Assembly: GCF_003626645.1 (NCBI RefSeq)
Contig: NZ_RBAM01000003.1
Location: 1-64,000 of the forward strand
Origin: Streptomyces klenkii
GTDB lineage: Bacteria > Actinomycetota > Actinomycetes > Streptomycetales > Streptomycetaceae
Length of the DNA: 64,000 nt
Direction: 5' to 3'
A model generated the notes under the pieces. That model was not told where the DNA came from. It did not search any database and saw only the letters and a program-made list of their open reading frames with translations. Position 1 is the stretch's first letter; each line of letters opens with the position of its first letter. Positions 1-8,342 of the stretch are shown in pieces. A program made the position numbers and the translations under genes.

Positions 1-321
1 GTGTCTCAGTCCCAGTGTGGCCGGTCGCCCTCTCAGGCCGGCTACCCGTCGTCGCCTTGGTAGGCCATCACCCCACCAACAAGCTGATAGGCCGCGGGCT
101 CATCCTGCACCGCCGGAGCTTTCCACCTTCAAGCATGCGCTCGAAGGTCATATCCGGTATTAGACCCCGTTTCCAGGGCTTGTCCCAGAGTGCAGGGCAG
201 ATTGCCCACGTGTTACTCACCCGTTCGCCACTAATCCACCCCGAAGGGCTTCATCGTTCGACTTGCATGTGTTAAGCACGCCGCCAGCGTTCGTCCTGAG
301 CCAGGATCAAACTCTCCGTGA
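1..321 (-). rRNA. rrs: 16S ribosomal RNA, 5' portion (runs off the left edge)
   Basis: The reverse complement contains the universal bacterial 16S 5' segment (AGAGTTTGATCCTGGCTCAG at 296-315) and continues into the 5' domain to the window edge. The mature 5' end is placed near 321, just before the AT-richer leader. It is transcribed leftward, so the rest of the rRNA operon lies outside the window. No 23S, 5S or tRNA sequence is present here. Confidence 0.97.
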
Positions 322-837
322 ATGTTTACCGGTAATCCGGTGTGACACTCGCGTTGAGCGGAACAACCAGGAGGAATAATCCCGGTCGTTCACAGCGTCC
401 TCGCTGTGTGCCTTCCTCAAGAGGAAGGACTTTTCAAAGGAACCGCGTCCCAGTCAGATGACTGGAGACGGGGTATTTTATAGTCTGGCGTTGACTTTTG
501 GCACGCTGTTGAGTTCTCAAGGAACGGACGCTTCCTTTGTACTCACCCTCTCGGGCTTTCCTCCGGGCGCTTCCCTTCGGTATTTCGTGTTCCGACTCTA
601 TCAGATCGTTTTCCTTGCCGTTTCCGGCTCGAAATTCGTTTTCCGATCCCCGTCGGCGGGGTGTTCACTACTTTAGCGGCTTTCCCGTCCGGCTCCTAAT
701 CGAGCCGATCGAGTCCGTCCGGCGTCATATTTCGGCACAGCAAAATATGACCCCGATCCGGGGTGACCTCGTAGGTAGTGAGTGGTGCCGCCCACCGGTC
801 CGTGCACACAGCGCGTCCGTCTCAAGCGGCTCGGGCT
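322..837 (-). other. rRNA operon leader and upstream region, no protein gene
   Basis: This stretch of about 500 bases lies between the 16S 5' end and the distal promoter. It holds a 12-bp palindrome TTGAGTTCTCAA (509-520), set in a sequence typical of actinobacterial pre-rRNA leaders (processing or antitermination). A -10-like TAGAGT lies at 595-600 on the minus strand. A perfect 9-bp inverted repeat GTCATATTT/AAATATGAC with a 10-base loop lies at 724-751. The short frames here show no coding bias. Several rrn promoters are likely, as in other streptomycetes, but only the distal one is convincing by eye. Confidence 0.7.
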
Positions 838-866
838 ACGTTAGGTCCTCCTCACCCCGAAGTCAA
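838..866 (-). promoter_or_regulatory. Probable distal rRNA operon promoter
   Basis: On the minus strand TTGACT (861-866) and TAACGT (838-843) are separated by exactly 17 bases. This is a good match to the HrdB-type -35/-10 consensus, oriented toward the 16S gene. Confidence 0.6.
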
Positions 867-910
867 GCACCGGCCTGTCGGCCGGTCTTGCCCCCGCCTC
901 ACCGCCCTCC

Positions 911-1558
911 TCACCGACCGCCTCCCCTGTTCCGCGGAACGTGCGCCCGGTACGGGCTGACCGTCGGGTCGCCGTCCGCCCAGAAGCGCCAAGGGTGGGT
1001 CGCCCCCTCGCCGCCCACGCCGGTGCGCGGGCCGTTGCGGATGCGGTCCGGGTGCACGGGGTGGCCGGTGAGGACGGACAGCGGGGCGTCGGGGCCCGCG
1101 CACACGTCCGTGCCGTTCAATCCCCGGTCGACACTCAGTGCCGTGGCCAGCCGCGCCGGGCCCTGGGCCAGCTCGCGGTCCTTGCGCGCCTTGGGGCGGC
1201 GTTCCCGGGCGAGCTCCTGGCCCCTGATCACTTCGCCCGCCCTGAGGAGGACGCCGCTCGCGGTGCCCTCCTCCCCGCAGACGAGGTTGAGGCTGAACCA
1301 CATGCCGTAGATGAAGTAGACATACGCGTGGCCGGGCGGTCCGAACATCGAGGCATTGCGCTCGGTCCGGCCGCGGTAGGCGTGGGAGCCGGGGTCCGCC
1401 TCGCCCGCGTACGCCTCGACCTCCGTGATGCGGACCTCGATCGGCCCGTCGGGGGTCGTGCGGACGAGGGTGCGGCCGAGCAGTTCGGGGGCGACCTCGA
1501 GCACGGGACGGGCGAAGAAGTCCCGGGTGATGGGCATACGGTCAGGCGCTGCGATCAT
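911..1558 (-). CDS. 3-methyladenine DNA glycosylase (AAG/Mpg family)
   Basis: A monofunctional DNA glycosylase that removes alkylated purines (3-methyladenine, hypoxanthine) at the start of base excision repair. The 215-residue product matches the AAG family in length and motifs: PELLGRTLV near the N-terminus, then ITEVEAYAG carrying the catalytic Glu, then [11 protein letters not shown] and the LLRAGE motif. The ATG at 1558 is preferred; an internal ATG at 1537 is possible. No Shine-Dalgarno sequence precedes 1558, but TACGCT lies 8 bases upstream, so the transcript may be leaderless. It diverges from the Spo0M gene. Confidence 0.9.
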   Translation of the reverse strand: MIAAPDRMPITRDFFARPVLEVAPELLGRTLVRTTPDGPIEVRITEVEAYAGEADPGSHAYRGRTERNASMFGPPGHAYVYFIYGMWFSLNLVCGEEGTASGVLLRAGEVIRGQELARERRPKARKDRELAQGPARLATALSVDRGLNGTDVCAGPDAPLSVLTGHPVHPDRIRNGPRTGVGGEGATHPWRFWADGDPTVSPYRAHVPRNRGGGR

Positions 1559-1628
1559 GCCGATCGAGCGTAACGGACCGGGACGGCAAGACCGGATCGG
1601 TAAGAACAGAAGAGGAGAGGTCGCGGTC

Positions 1629-2411
1629 ATGGGGTTCAAGAAGCTGCTGGCGAGCCTGGGCGCCGGGGGCGCTTCGGTGGAGACGGTGCTGTTCGAGGAG
1701 AACGTCGTCCCGGGCGGCATCGTCCAGGGCGAGGTCCGCATCCAGGGCGGCTCCGTCGCCCAGGCGATCCAGGCGCTGTCCGTCGGGTTGCAGGCCCGCG
1801 TCGAGGTCGAGGGCGACGACAGCGAGTACAAGCAGGACGTCGAGTTCACGCGCGTGCAGCTGGGCGGGGCGTTCGAGGTGCAGGCCGGGGCGGTGCACAC
1901 GGTGCCGTTCGGGCTGGAGATCCCGTGGGAGACGCCGGTCACCACCTTCCTCGGGCGGCACCTCACCGGCATGAACGTGGGGGTGACCACGCACCTGGCG
2001 ATCGCGCGCGCCGTCGACTCCGGGGACCTCGATCCGGTGAACGTGCACCCGCTGCCGGCGCAGCAGGCGATCCTGGACGCCTTCGGGCAGCTGGGCTTCG
2101 CTTTCAAGAGCGCGGACCTGGAGCGCGGCCACATCCGCGGGACGCGTCAGCGGCTGCCCTTCTACCAGGAGATCGAGTTCCGGGCCCCGTCGCAGTACCG
2201 GGGGCTGAACGAGGTGGAGCTGTCGTTCGTCGCGGACGACCGCGAGATGGACGTCGTGCTGGAGATGGACAAGAAGCCGGGGCTGTTCACCGAGGGCAGT
2301 GACACGTACCGGTCGTTCACGGTCGACCTGCACGCGTACGGGCAGACGGACTGGGCGGCCTACCTCAACCAGTGGCTGGCGGAGGTCGGCGGCCGGCGCA
2401 ACTGGTTCTGA
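1629..2411 (+). CDS. Spo0M-like sporulation protein (arrestin fold)
   Basis: A 260-residue protein of the SpoOM family, which has an arrestin-like beta-sandwich fold and affects sporulation and division in Bacillus and actinobacteria. The N-terminus ([19 protein letters not shown]) followed by [16 protein letters not shown] is characteristic. Later segments (FELGL-like [21 protein letters not shown]) fit the family. The ATG at 1629 follows GGAGAGG with good spacing, so the longer upstream frame is not used. It is probably cytoplasmic and monocistronic. A direct role in Streptomyces is inferred, not shown. Confidence 0.88.
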   Translation: MGFKKLLASLGAGGASVETVLFEENVVPGGIVQGEVRIQGGSVAQAIQALSVGLQARVEVEGDDSEYKQDVEFTRVQLGGAFEVQAGAVHTVPFGLEIPWETPVTTFLGRHLTGMNVGVTTHLAIARAVDSGDLDPVNVHPLPAQQAILDAFGQLGFAFKSADLERGHIRGTRQRLPFYQEIEFRAPSQYRGLNEVELSFVADDREMDVVLEMDKKPGLFTEGSDTYRSFTVDLHAYGQTDWAAYLNQWLAEVGGRRNWF

Positions 2412-2469
2412 TCGCTCCGGCCGGCTCGCCCGCCGCTCTCCCCCATCCCCCGCCGGTCACCCCCACCGG

Positions 2470-2901
2470 CTAACCCAGCAGTACCGCCAGCGGTGACTCC
2501 GCCTCGGCCCAGTAGTCGACGGCGTCGCCGAAGACGGCCTCGGCCGTACGGGCCTCGCGCGACGCCGCCTTCCTGAAGGCCGCCCACTCCTCGGCGAGCA
2601 CCAGGAAGCCGCGTGCCTTGCCTTCCTCCCGCCACCACGAGAGGTCGGTGAGGCAGTCGGCGAGGGCGTCCCAGTTGCGGCCGAACCAGTCGGGGAGTTC
2701 GAGGTCGGTGGCGCAGCGGTCCATGAAGGCGGTCTTGGTGGTCACCCCGCCCAGGTGCAGGGTGGCCCCCCGCCAGTCGGCCTCGGCGGCGAGCGCCATG
2801 ACGCGGGGGGCGGTGTCGGCGGGGGGCAGCCGGTAGACGCCCGGCGGGGTCGTGCCGAGGAGGAGTCCGGTGAGTCCGGGGGCGGGCAGCAGGTCGGTCA
2901 T
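2470..2901 (-). CDS. Barstar-like ribonuclease inhibitor family protein
   Basis: A 143-residue protein with the barstar core: a substrate-mimic segment LPDWFGRNWDALADCLTDL around residues 80-100, matching the acidic face with which barstar plugs the barnase active site. Its ATG overlaps the stop of the upstream RNase gene by four bases (ATGA), so the two are translationally coupled. Presumed role: cytoplasmic immunity to the cognate RNase before export. Binding is inferred from family and gene arrangement. The N-terminal 35 residues lie outside the barstar core. Confidence 0.85.
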   Translation of the reverse strand: MTDLLPAPGLTGLLLGTTPPGVYRLPPADTAPRVMALAAEADWRGATLHLGGVTTKTAFMDRCATDLELPDWFGRNWDALADCLTDLSWWREEGKARGFLVLAEEWAAFRKAASREARTAEAVFGDAVDYWAEAESPLAVLLG

Positions 2902-3365
2902 GGCTGTACCACCGCTTCGAAGGTTTCGTAGTGGTCGCTGGTGTAGTAGCGCTCGGCGTGGCTGCCGGCGATGATGCGGCGTGCGCCGCGGTTGCGGGCC
3001 CCGGGCGTGGGGACGGTGTACTCGTGGTAGTAGCCGCGGGCCTGTTTCGGCAGCCGGTTCTCGTAGTTGCCGAAGACGGTGCCGTCCTTGTCGTGCGGGA
3101 ACGGGCCGCCCTTGTCGATGAGGTCGAGGGTCTTGCGGGCCTCGGGCGGCAGCTTCTCCCGCGAGACGGTCTTCATGCCGTGTGCCCACGCGGGCGCGGG
3201 TGGTGCGGCGGTCGAGGCTCCGCCGCCCCCGCCCTTCTTGCTGTGGCTGCCGTCCGAGGAGGAGCAGGCGGGCAGGAGGAGCAGGGGGAGGGCGGCGAGG
3301 AGGACGGTCAGGCTGCGCAGGGCGCGGCCGGCCGGTCGTCCGATGAGGCTGAACTGTCGAAGCAC
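2898..3365 (-). CDS. Guanyl-specific ribonuclease, barnase/RNase Sa type, lipoprotein-like signal
   Basis: A 155-residue precursor. The N-terminus has a positively charged start, a long Leu-rich core and LLPAC, a lipobox-like cleavage site, followed by a Ser/Gly-rich spacer. The C-terminal ~90 residues match the N1/T1 RNase family: YENRLP, YYHEYTVPTP with the catalytic Glu, RRIIAGS with the catalytic Arg, and SDHYETFE with the catalytic His. It cleaves RNA after G. The start is GTG at 3365 with a weak ribosome site. If the lipobox is used, the enzyme would be tethered to the membrane surface; RNase Sa itself is secreted free. Coupled to the downstream barstar-like gene. Confidence 0.88.
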   Translation of the reverse strand: MLRQFSLIGRPAGRALRSLTVLLAALPLLLLPACSSSDGSHSKKGGGGGASTAAPPAPAWAHGMKTVSREKLPPEARKTLDLIDKGGPFPHDKDGTVFGNYENRLPKQARGYYHEYTVPTPGARNRGARRIIAGSHAERYYTSDHYETFEAVVQP

Positions 3366-3422
3366 GCTTCGTATGGTCTCAGCCGGAGGCTCTGAGGGCT
3401 CGTTAGGCTGGCGTCCTCAGTG

Positions 3423-3473
3423 GATCCGCAGATCCGCCAAGTGATCCGCCGCGATCCGCAGCAAGTGATCCGC
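3423..3473. repeat. Five GATCCGC heptamers in the RNase/PEBP intergenic region
   Basis: GATCCGC occurs at 3423, 3431, 3443, 3453 and 3467, with irregular 1-7 base spacers. It lies between a -10-like TAGGCT (3404-3409) and the PEBP start codon, so it probably falls in the 5' untranslated region or promoter. It could be an operator array or a slipped repeat. Confidence 0.7.
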
Positions 3474-3503
3474 AGCATCCCGCGCGTTACAGGAGGCCCA
3501 GAG

Positions 3504-4043
3504 GTGTCCGAGCAGAAGCGACGGCCGCTCCCCCACGATTTCCACCCGCCGGTGCCCTCGTTCACGGTGGTGAGCGACGATCTGACGGATGGTGGGACGC
3601 TCGGCCGGGGTCAGGTCCACAGCGGGGGGAACACGTCTCCGCACCTGCGCTGGGAGGGTTTCCCCGCGGGCACGAAGAGCTTCGCGGTGACGTGCTACGA
3701 CCCGGACGCGCCGACGGGCAGCGGGTTCTGGCACTGGGTGCTGTTCGACATCCCGGCCTCGGTGACGGAGCTGCCGGCGGGTGCGGGCAGCGGGGACATG
3801 AAGGGGCTGCCGGCGGGCGTGGTGCACGCGCGCAACGACTACGGCACGCGGGACTTCGGCGGGGCCGCTCCGCCGGCCGGCGACGGGCCGCACCGCTACG
3901 TGTTCACGGTGTACGCCGTGGACGAGGAGAAGCTCGGCCCGGACGCGGACGCGTCGCCGGCCGTGGTGGGCTTCCACCTGCGGTTCCACGCGCTGGGCCG
4001 GGCCCGGCTGATCGGTGAGTACGAGGTGCCGGCCGCGGGCTGA
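3504..4043 (+). CDS. YbhB/YbcL family PEBP-like protein
   Basis: A 179-residue phosphatidylethanolamine-binding-protein-fold protein. The anion-binding motifs are clear: [20 protein letters not shown], then [22 protein letters not shown], then [13 protein letters not shown]. The GTG at 3504 sits 7 bases after AGGAGG and is chosen over an upstream ATG at 3420 whose extra 28 residues are encoded by the GATCCGC repeats. No signal peptide, so cytoplasmic. The ligand and role of bacterial members are poorly known. A divergent promoter region is shared with the RNase gene. Confidence 0.9.
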   Translation: MSEQKRRPLPHDFHPPVPSFTVVSDDLTDGGTLGRGQVHSGGNTSPHLRWEGFPAGTKSFAVTCYDPDAPTGSGFWHWVLFDIPASVTELPAGAGSGDMKGLPAGVVHARNDYGTRDFGGAAPPAGDGPHRYVFTVYAVDEEKLGPDADASPAVVGFHLRFHALGRARLIGEYEVPAAG

Positions 4044-4471
4044 GGCCCCCGGGCGGGCCCGCCCACCGGCGCGGGCCCGGCACGGCCCGGCGTGGCCGCG
4101 GAAATTCCGTTGCGCCCCGCCGCCCTTGGATCGCACAGTGGTGCATGGCTGACGGCTCCGCATGGCCGTCGGGCAGTGGACACCGCAGTGGCGGGGGCGG
4201 CGGGGCGCTTTTTGTGCCCGCGGTCTGCCGGAGCCGGGCTGCGTGCCGGGCGACCGCGTCCGCTGCCGTACGCTCCGGGCCCGTGTTCGTCACGGGGGAA
4301 GGGCCCGGAGCGTTGCCCCCCGTTCCTCCCCGTTCCCTCCCTGCTCACTTCCCGTCTCACTCCTCTCAACTTCCTTTTCGTATAAGGAAATTGCGTTGTC
4401 CGGTCCGCGACGGCACCGGCACAGTTGAGCCATCTCGCCGCTGGGGCGGGATGAGCCGGGAGGTGGCCGGG
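4044..4471. other. Intergenic stretch without a convincing gene
   Basis: 428 bases between the PEBP and HNH genes. Frames here lack third-position bias. An AT-richer core at 4370-4395 holds the inverted repeat TTCCTT-N7-AAGGAA (4371-4376, 4384-4389) overlapping a TATAAG. This is the best candidate for promoter or operator sequence of the HNH gene. Confidence 0.5.
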
Positions 4472-4966
4472 ATGCGGGAGACGTTGGTCCTCAATGCGAG
4501 CTTCGAGCCGCTGGCGACGGTGTCGCTGCGGCGTGCGGTGGTGCTCGTGCTTCAGGGCAAGGCCGTGGTCGAGCAGGCCCGGCCGGGGCGCCGGGTGCGG
4601 GGCCCGGCGGTCGAGGTGCCCGCACCGCAGGTGATCAGGCTCTGCCGGTACGTACGGGTGCCGTTCCGAAGACGGGCGCCCTGGTCGCGGCGGGGAGTGC
4701 TGGTGCGGGACGGGCACCGGTGCGCGTACTGCGGGCGGCGGGCCACGACGGTGGACCACGTGGTGCCGCGGTCCCGCGGGGGCGAGGACAGCTGGCTCAA
4801 TACGGTCGCGGCGTGCGCGGAGGACAACCACCGCAAGGCGGACCGGACGCCGGAGCAGGCGGGGATGCCGCTGCTGAAGCTCCCGTTCGAGCCCACTCCG
4901 GCGGAGTCGCTGCTGCTGGCGGCGGGGGCGTACGGCACCCCCGGTCGCCGCAGCGCCGTGGCCTAA
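4472..4966 (+). CDS. HNH endonuclease domain protein
   Basis: A 164-residue protein. The N-terminal half (LVLNASFEPLATVSLRRAVV) is typical of a widespread actinobacterial HNH family. The C-terminal half holds the HNH fold: VRDGHRCAYCG with a CxxC zinc pair, DHVVPRSRGGEDSWLN with the catalytic His, then AACAEDNHRKADRTPEQAGM. The ATG at 4472 has GGAGG 8 bases upstream; an in-frame ATG at 4451 is less well placed. Its cellular role is unknown, and family members are usually stand-alone housekeeping genes rather than restriction enzymes. The stop codon lies inside an 18-bp tandem duplication. Confidence 0.88.
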   Translation: MRETLVLNASFEPLATVSLRRAVVLVLQGKAVVEQARPGRRVRGPAVEVPAPQVIRLCRYVRVPFRRRAPWSRRGVLVRDGHRCAYCGRRATTVDHVVPRSRGGEDSWLNTVAACAEDNHRKADRTPEQAGMPLLKLPFEPTPAESLLLAAGAYGTPGRRSAVA

Positions 4967-4985
4967 CTCAGCGCCGTGGCCTAAC
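4951..4985. repeat. 17-bp tandem repeat spanning two convergent stop codons
   Basis: CAGCGCCGTGGCCTAAC occurs twice, at 4951-4967 and 4969-4985, separated by one T. The first copy contains the TAA of the HNH gene. The second contains the TAG (read on the minus strand) of the TSUP gene. One slippage or duplication event thus appears to have set the 3' ends of both genes. Confidence 0.95.
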
Positions 4986-5769
4986 GCAGCACCATCTGCA
5001 CGATGGCGACGACGCCCACCGCGACGATGACGCCGCGCAGCGCCGTGGGTGACAGGCGGCGGCCGACCTTGGCTCCTATCTGGCCGCCGAGGGTGGAGCC
5101 GGCGGCGATGAGGAGGGCGGCGGTCCAGTCGACGTGGGCGGCGAAGACGAAGACCAGGGCGGCGACGCCGTTGACGACGACGGCCAGGATGTTCTTGAGG
5201 GCGTTGATGCGCTGGAGGTCCTCGCGGAGCAGCAGGCCCATCAGGGAGAGGTAGAGCACTCCTTGGGCCGCTCCGAAGTAGCCGCCGTAGGCGCTGGCGA
5301 GGAGCAGGCCCACGAGGAGGGCGGGGCCGCCGTCGGGGTGGGCGGTCGCTTCGGTGCCGTTGCGTTCGCGGCGGCGGGCGAGCGCCTTGGCGAGCCGGGG
5401 CTGGAGGATGACGAGGACGAGGGCGATGCCGATGAGGGCGGGCACGATCGCGTTGAACGCCTTGGACGGCAGGGCGAGCAGCAGGACGGCTCCGGCGAGG
5501 CCGCCGACGAGGGCGGTGAGGCCGAGGCGGACGGCTCGGGCGCCCTGGCCGCGGAGCTCGCGCCGGTAGCCGACGGCACCGCTGATGTTGCCGGTGACCA
5601 GGCCGATGGTGTTGGAGACGTTGGCGGTCACCGGCGGCAGGCCGATGGCGAGGAGCACCGGAAAGGTGAACAGGGTGCCGGAGCCGACGATGGTGTTGAT
5701 GGTGCCGGCGCCGATGCCGGCGGCGAAGACCGCGAGTGCTTCCCAGATGGACAAGGCCATCTCCTTCAT
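4981..5769 (-). CDS. TSUP (TauE/SafE) family membrane transporter
   Basis: A 262-residue polytopic membrane protein with about eight hydrophobic segments. The family signature is duplicated: GAGTINTIVGSGTLFTFPVLLAIGL in the first half, and SAYGGYFGAAQGVLYLSLMGLL with LKNILAVVVNGVAALVF in the second. TSUP proteins export sulfite, sulfoacetate or other small organosulfur anions; the substrate here cannot be read from sequence. The ATG at 5769 follows GGGGAGG at about 12 bases, and an ATG at 5760 is an alternative. Monocistronic, convergent with the HNH gene. Confidence 0.88.
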   Translation of the reverse strand: MKEMALSIWEALAVFAAGIGAGTINTIVGSGTLFTFPVLLAIGLPPVTANVSNTIGLVTGNISGAVGYRRELRGQGARAVRLGLTALVGGLAGAVLLLALPSKAFNAIVPALIGIALVLVILQPRLAKALARRRERNGTEATAHPDGGPALLVGLLLASAYGGYFGAAQGVLYLSLMGLLLREDLQRINALKNILAVVVNGVAALVFVFAAHVDWTAALLIAAGSTLGGQIGAKVGRRLSPTALRGVIVAVGVVAIVQMVLR

Positions 5770-5847
5770 GATCCGTTTGTCGCCTCCCCGCCGTGACAGG
5801 TCGGGGGGCCTCGTTGATCATGCAGGAGAGGGCGGCTGCCGGTCGAA

Positions 5848-5875
5848 GACGAATCGTCGGAGGACGAACCGTCAG
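5848..5875. repeat. Degenerate 15-bp tandem repeat at the SPFH stop codon
   Basis: GACGAACCGTCAG (5863-5875) contains the stop codon of the SPFH gene (5872-5874). A copy with two changes, GACGAATCGTCGG, follows at 5848-5860, just beyond the gene end. Confidence 0.6.
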
Positions 5876-6807
5876 TCGATGCCCGGCTGCTCGCGGCGCG
5901 GGGAGTCCTTGCGGATCTTGGGCGCACCGGCCGTGGGGCTGAGGCTGCCGACGGCACCGCTGAGGCCCTTGAGCGCGTCGCCGATCTCGCTGGGCACGAT
6001 CCAGAGCTTGTTGGCGTCGCCCTCGGCGATCTTCGGCAGCATCTGGAGGTACTGGTAGGCGAGCAGCTTCTCGTCGGCGTCGCCGGCGTGGATGGACTCG
6101 AAGACCGTACGGATGGCCTGGGCCTCGCCCTCGGCGCGCAGCGCGGCGGCCCGGGCCTCGCCCTCGGCGCGCAGGATCGCGGACTGCTTCTCGCCCTCGG
6201 CGGTGAGGATCTGGGACTGGCGGATGCCCTCGGCGGTGAGGATCGCGGCGCGCTTGTCACGGTCGGCGCGCATCTGCTTCTCCATCGAGTCCTGGATGGA
6301 GGTCGGAGGCTCGATGGCCTTGAGCTCGACGCGGTTGACGCGGATGCCCCACTTGCCGGTGGCCTCGTCGAGGACGCCGCGCAGCGCGGCGTTGATCTCC
6401 TCGCGGGAGGTCAGGGTCCGCTCCAGGTCCATGCCGCCGATGATGTTGCGCAGGGTGGTGACGGTGAGCTGCTCGATGGCCTGGATGAAGCTGGAGACCT
6501 CGTACGTGGCGGCGCGGGCGTCGGTCACCTGGTAGTAGATGACGGTGTCGATGTTGACGACCAGGTTGTCCTGGGTGATCACCGGCTGCGGGGGGAACGG
6601 CACGACCTGCTCGCGGAGGTCGATGCGGTTGCGGATGGAGTCGATGAAGGGGACGACGATGTTCAGGCCGGCGTTGAGGGTGCGGGTGTAGCGGCCGAAG
6701 CGCTCCACGATGGCGGCGCTGGCCTGCGGGATGACCTGCACCGTCTTCATGAGGGCGATGAAGACGAGCACCACCAAGATGATCAGGACGATGATGATCG
6801 GTTCCAT
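5872..6807 (-). CDS. SPFH/band 7 (stomatin/QmcA-like) membrane protein
   Basis: A 311-residue protein with one N-terminal membrane segment (IIIVLIILVVLVFIALM). The SPFH domain follows (IVERFGRYTRTLNAGLNIVV, FIDSIRNRIDLREQVVPFPP, VNIDTVIYYQVTD). An Ala/Glu-rich coiled region (repeated LTAEG/LRAEGEA) precedes a C-terminal tail. Such proteins form membrane microdomain scaffolds. It lies 124 bases downstream of an NfeD-like gene, the usual SPFH-NfeD pairing, which supports joint function in membrane organisation. RBS GGGGAG precedes the ATG. Confidence 0.93.
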   Translation of the reverse strand: MEPIIIVLIILVVLVFIALMKTVQVIPQASAAIVERFGRYTRTLNAGLNIVVPFIDSIRNRIDLREQVVPFPPQPVITQDNLVVNIDTVIYYQVTDARAATYEVSSFIQAIEQLTVTTLRNIIGGMDLERTLTSREEINAALRGVLDEATGKWGIRVNRVELKAIEPPTSIQDSMEKQMRADRDKRAAILTAEGIRQSQILTAEGEKQSAILRAEGEARAAALRAEGEAQAIRTVFESIHAGDADEKLLAYQYLQMLPKIAEGDANKLWIVPSEIGDALKGLSGAVGSLSPTAGAPKIRKDSPRREQPGID

Positions 6808-6931
6808 CGGGGCTCCCCGTGCCTCTGGTCATTGATCGGGTGGACCGGGCTGATCCAGTTCGAGTCTTTCAGAACGCGGGACCGCCGTGCAGGCGTTGAC
6901 GGCACTTCATGGGGCCGCGTCGGATCGCGCG

Positions 6932-7354
6932 TCACATGACGAGGGCCGTCGCCCCCTCGATCTCGACGACGTCGACGTGCTCGCCGGCCTCGAAGACGCG
7001 GTCCTCGTCGAGGGAGCGGGCCGACCAGGTCTCGCCCGCGAGCTTGATGCGGCCGCCGTTGCCGTCGACCCGTTCGAGGACGACGGCCTGCCGGCCCTTG
7101 AGGGCCTCCACGCCGCTCGCCAGCGCGGGCCGCTGGGCGCGGTGCCGCATGGCGATCGGCCGGACGACGGCGATGAGGGCGACCGAGACGGCCGCGAAGA
7201 CGATGAACTGCGCCACGGTGCCCGCGCCGAGCGCATTGGTCACGGCGGCGGCGACGGCGCCGATCGCAAGCATGCCGAACTCGGGCATCGCGGTCACGAC
7301 CAGCGGGATGCCCAGTCCGACGGCGGCCACCAGCCACCACACCCATGTGTCCAC
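6932..7354 (-). CDS. NfeD-like membrane protein
   Basis: A 140-residue protein with three to four hydrophobic segments in the first 80 residues and a C-terminal OB-fold domain (GRQAVVLERVDGNGGRIKLAGETWSARS, GEHVDVVEIEGATALV), the layout of short NfeD proteins. It starts with GTG at 7354. It lies immediately upstream of, and in the same direction as, the SPFH gene, and such pairs act together in the membrane. The short form lacks the ClpP-like protease domain of long NfeD proteins. Confidence 0.9.
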   Translation of the reverse strand: MDTWVWWLVAAVGLGIPLVVTAMPEFGMLAIGAVAAAVTNALGAGTVAQFIVFAAVSVALIAVVRPIAMRHRAQRPALASGVEALKGRQAVVLERVDGNGGRIKLAGETWSARSLDEDRVFEAGEHVDVVEIEGATALVM

Positions 7355-7372
7355 AAGGTCATGGTAGGCGGG

Positions 7373-7399
7373 GCGGGCGCCCCGGGACAGGGCGCCCGC
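7373..7399. terminator. GC-rich hairpin, probable terminator of the ABC ATPase gene
   Basis: GCGGGCGCCC (7373-7382) and GGGCGCCCGC (7390-7399) pair perfectly across a 7-base loop. It lies downstream of the ABC ATPase stop and upstream of the NfeD-like gene, both leftward. No U-tract, as usual in Streptomyces. Confidence 0.55.
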
Positions 7400-7421
7400 G
7401 GCGGGGCGCCCCGCTCCGGGC

Positions 7422-7448
7422 GCGGCGTCAGGAAAAGCGGCGTCAGGA
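7422..7448. repeat. 15-bp tandem repeat at the ABC ATPase stop codon
   Basis: GCGGCGTCAGGA occurs at 7437-7448, where it includes the stop codon (7443-7445), and again at 7422-7433 beyond the gene. The period is 15 bases. Confidence 0.85.
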
Positions 7449-8234
7449 GAGCGGCAGGCCCTGGGCCGTCCAGCGGTCGCCCTTGCGCTCGACGACCAGC
7501 GGGAGGCCGAAGCAGTGCGAGAGGTTGCGGGAGGTGAGCTCCAGCTCGACGGGGCCCGCGGCCAGCACCTTGCCCTGGCGGATCATCAGGACGTGGGTGA
7601 AGCCGGCGGGGATCTCCTCGACGTGGTGCGTCACCATGATCATCGAGGGGGCCAGCGGGTCGCGGGCGAGCCGGCCGAGGCGGCGGACGAGGTCCTCGCG
7701 GCCGCCGAGGTCGAGGCCCGCGGCGGGCTCGTCGAGCAGCAGCAGCTCGGGGTCGGTCATCATCGCGCGGGCGATGAGGGTGCGCTTGCGCTCGCCCTCC
7801 GAGAGGGTGCCGAACTTGCGGTCCAGCAGCTCGGTCATGCCGAGGACGTCGAGGAAGGCGCGGGCGCGCTGCTCGTCGACCTCCTCGTAGTTCTCCTGCC
7901 AGGTGGCCGTCATGCCGTAGGCGGCGGTGAGGACGGTCTCCAGGACGGTCTGGCTGCGCGGCAGCTTGTCCGCCAGGGCGATGCCCGCCACGCCGATGCG
8001 CGGGCGCAGCTCGAAGACGTCCACGGAGCCCAGCTTCTCGCCCAGGACCTTGACCGTGCCGGTGGTCGGGAAGAGGTAGCTGGAGGCGACATTCAGGAGG
8101 GTGGTCTTGCCGGCGCCGTTGGGGCCCAGGATGACCCAGCGCTCTCCCTCCTTGACCGACCAGGAGACCTGGTCCACCAGAGCCCGGCCCTCGCGGACCA
8201 CGGATACGTCCACCAGTTCCAGCACTTCGCTCAT
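7443..8234 (-). CDS. ABC transporter ATP-binding protein (single ABC domain)
   Basis: A 263-residue ATPase with Walker A GPNGAGKT, a Q-loop region, signature LSEGERKR, Walker B LLLLDEPAAGLDLGG and the H-loop MVTHHVEE. The signature SEGE variant is like that of ModF/YlmA-type ATPases. No permease gene is adjacent, so the partner is unknown. The start is set at the ATG at 8234 (MSEVLELVDVS) because GGGAGA lies just upstream; an ATG at 8252 would add six residues and place that motif inside the gene. Confidence 0.9.
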   Translation of the reverse strand: MSEVLELVDVSVVREGRALVDQVSWSVKEGERWVILGPNGAGKTTLLNVASSYLFPTTGTVKVLGEKLGSVDVFELRPRIGVAGIALADKLPRSQTVLETVLTAAYGMTATWQENYEEVDEQRARAFLDVLGMTELLDRKFGTLSEGERKRTLIARAMMTDPELLLLDEPAAGLDLGGREDLVRRLGRLARDPLAPSMIMVTHHVEEIPAGFTHVLMIRQGKVLAAGPVELELTSRNLSHCFGLPLVVERKGDRWTAQGLPLS

Positions 8235-8342
8235 GAGCGCGTTGTCTCCCATTGCAGTCTCGTCGTCGCGGCGCCGGTAAGCGCAGCCCCCAGGGAAAAC
8301 CTACGCCACCCGCCGGGGGCGCCAGTCCTTAGGCTGGTGACC

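Noticed and set aside
911..2134. Longer 407-codon frame including the Mpg protein
   Set aside because: The upstream part is antisense to the Spo0M gene and lacks protein-like composition. The glycosylase motifs begin only after the ATG at 1558.
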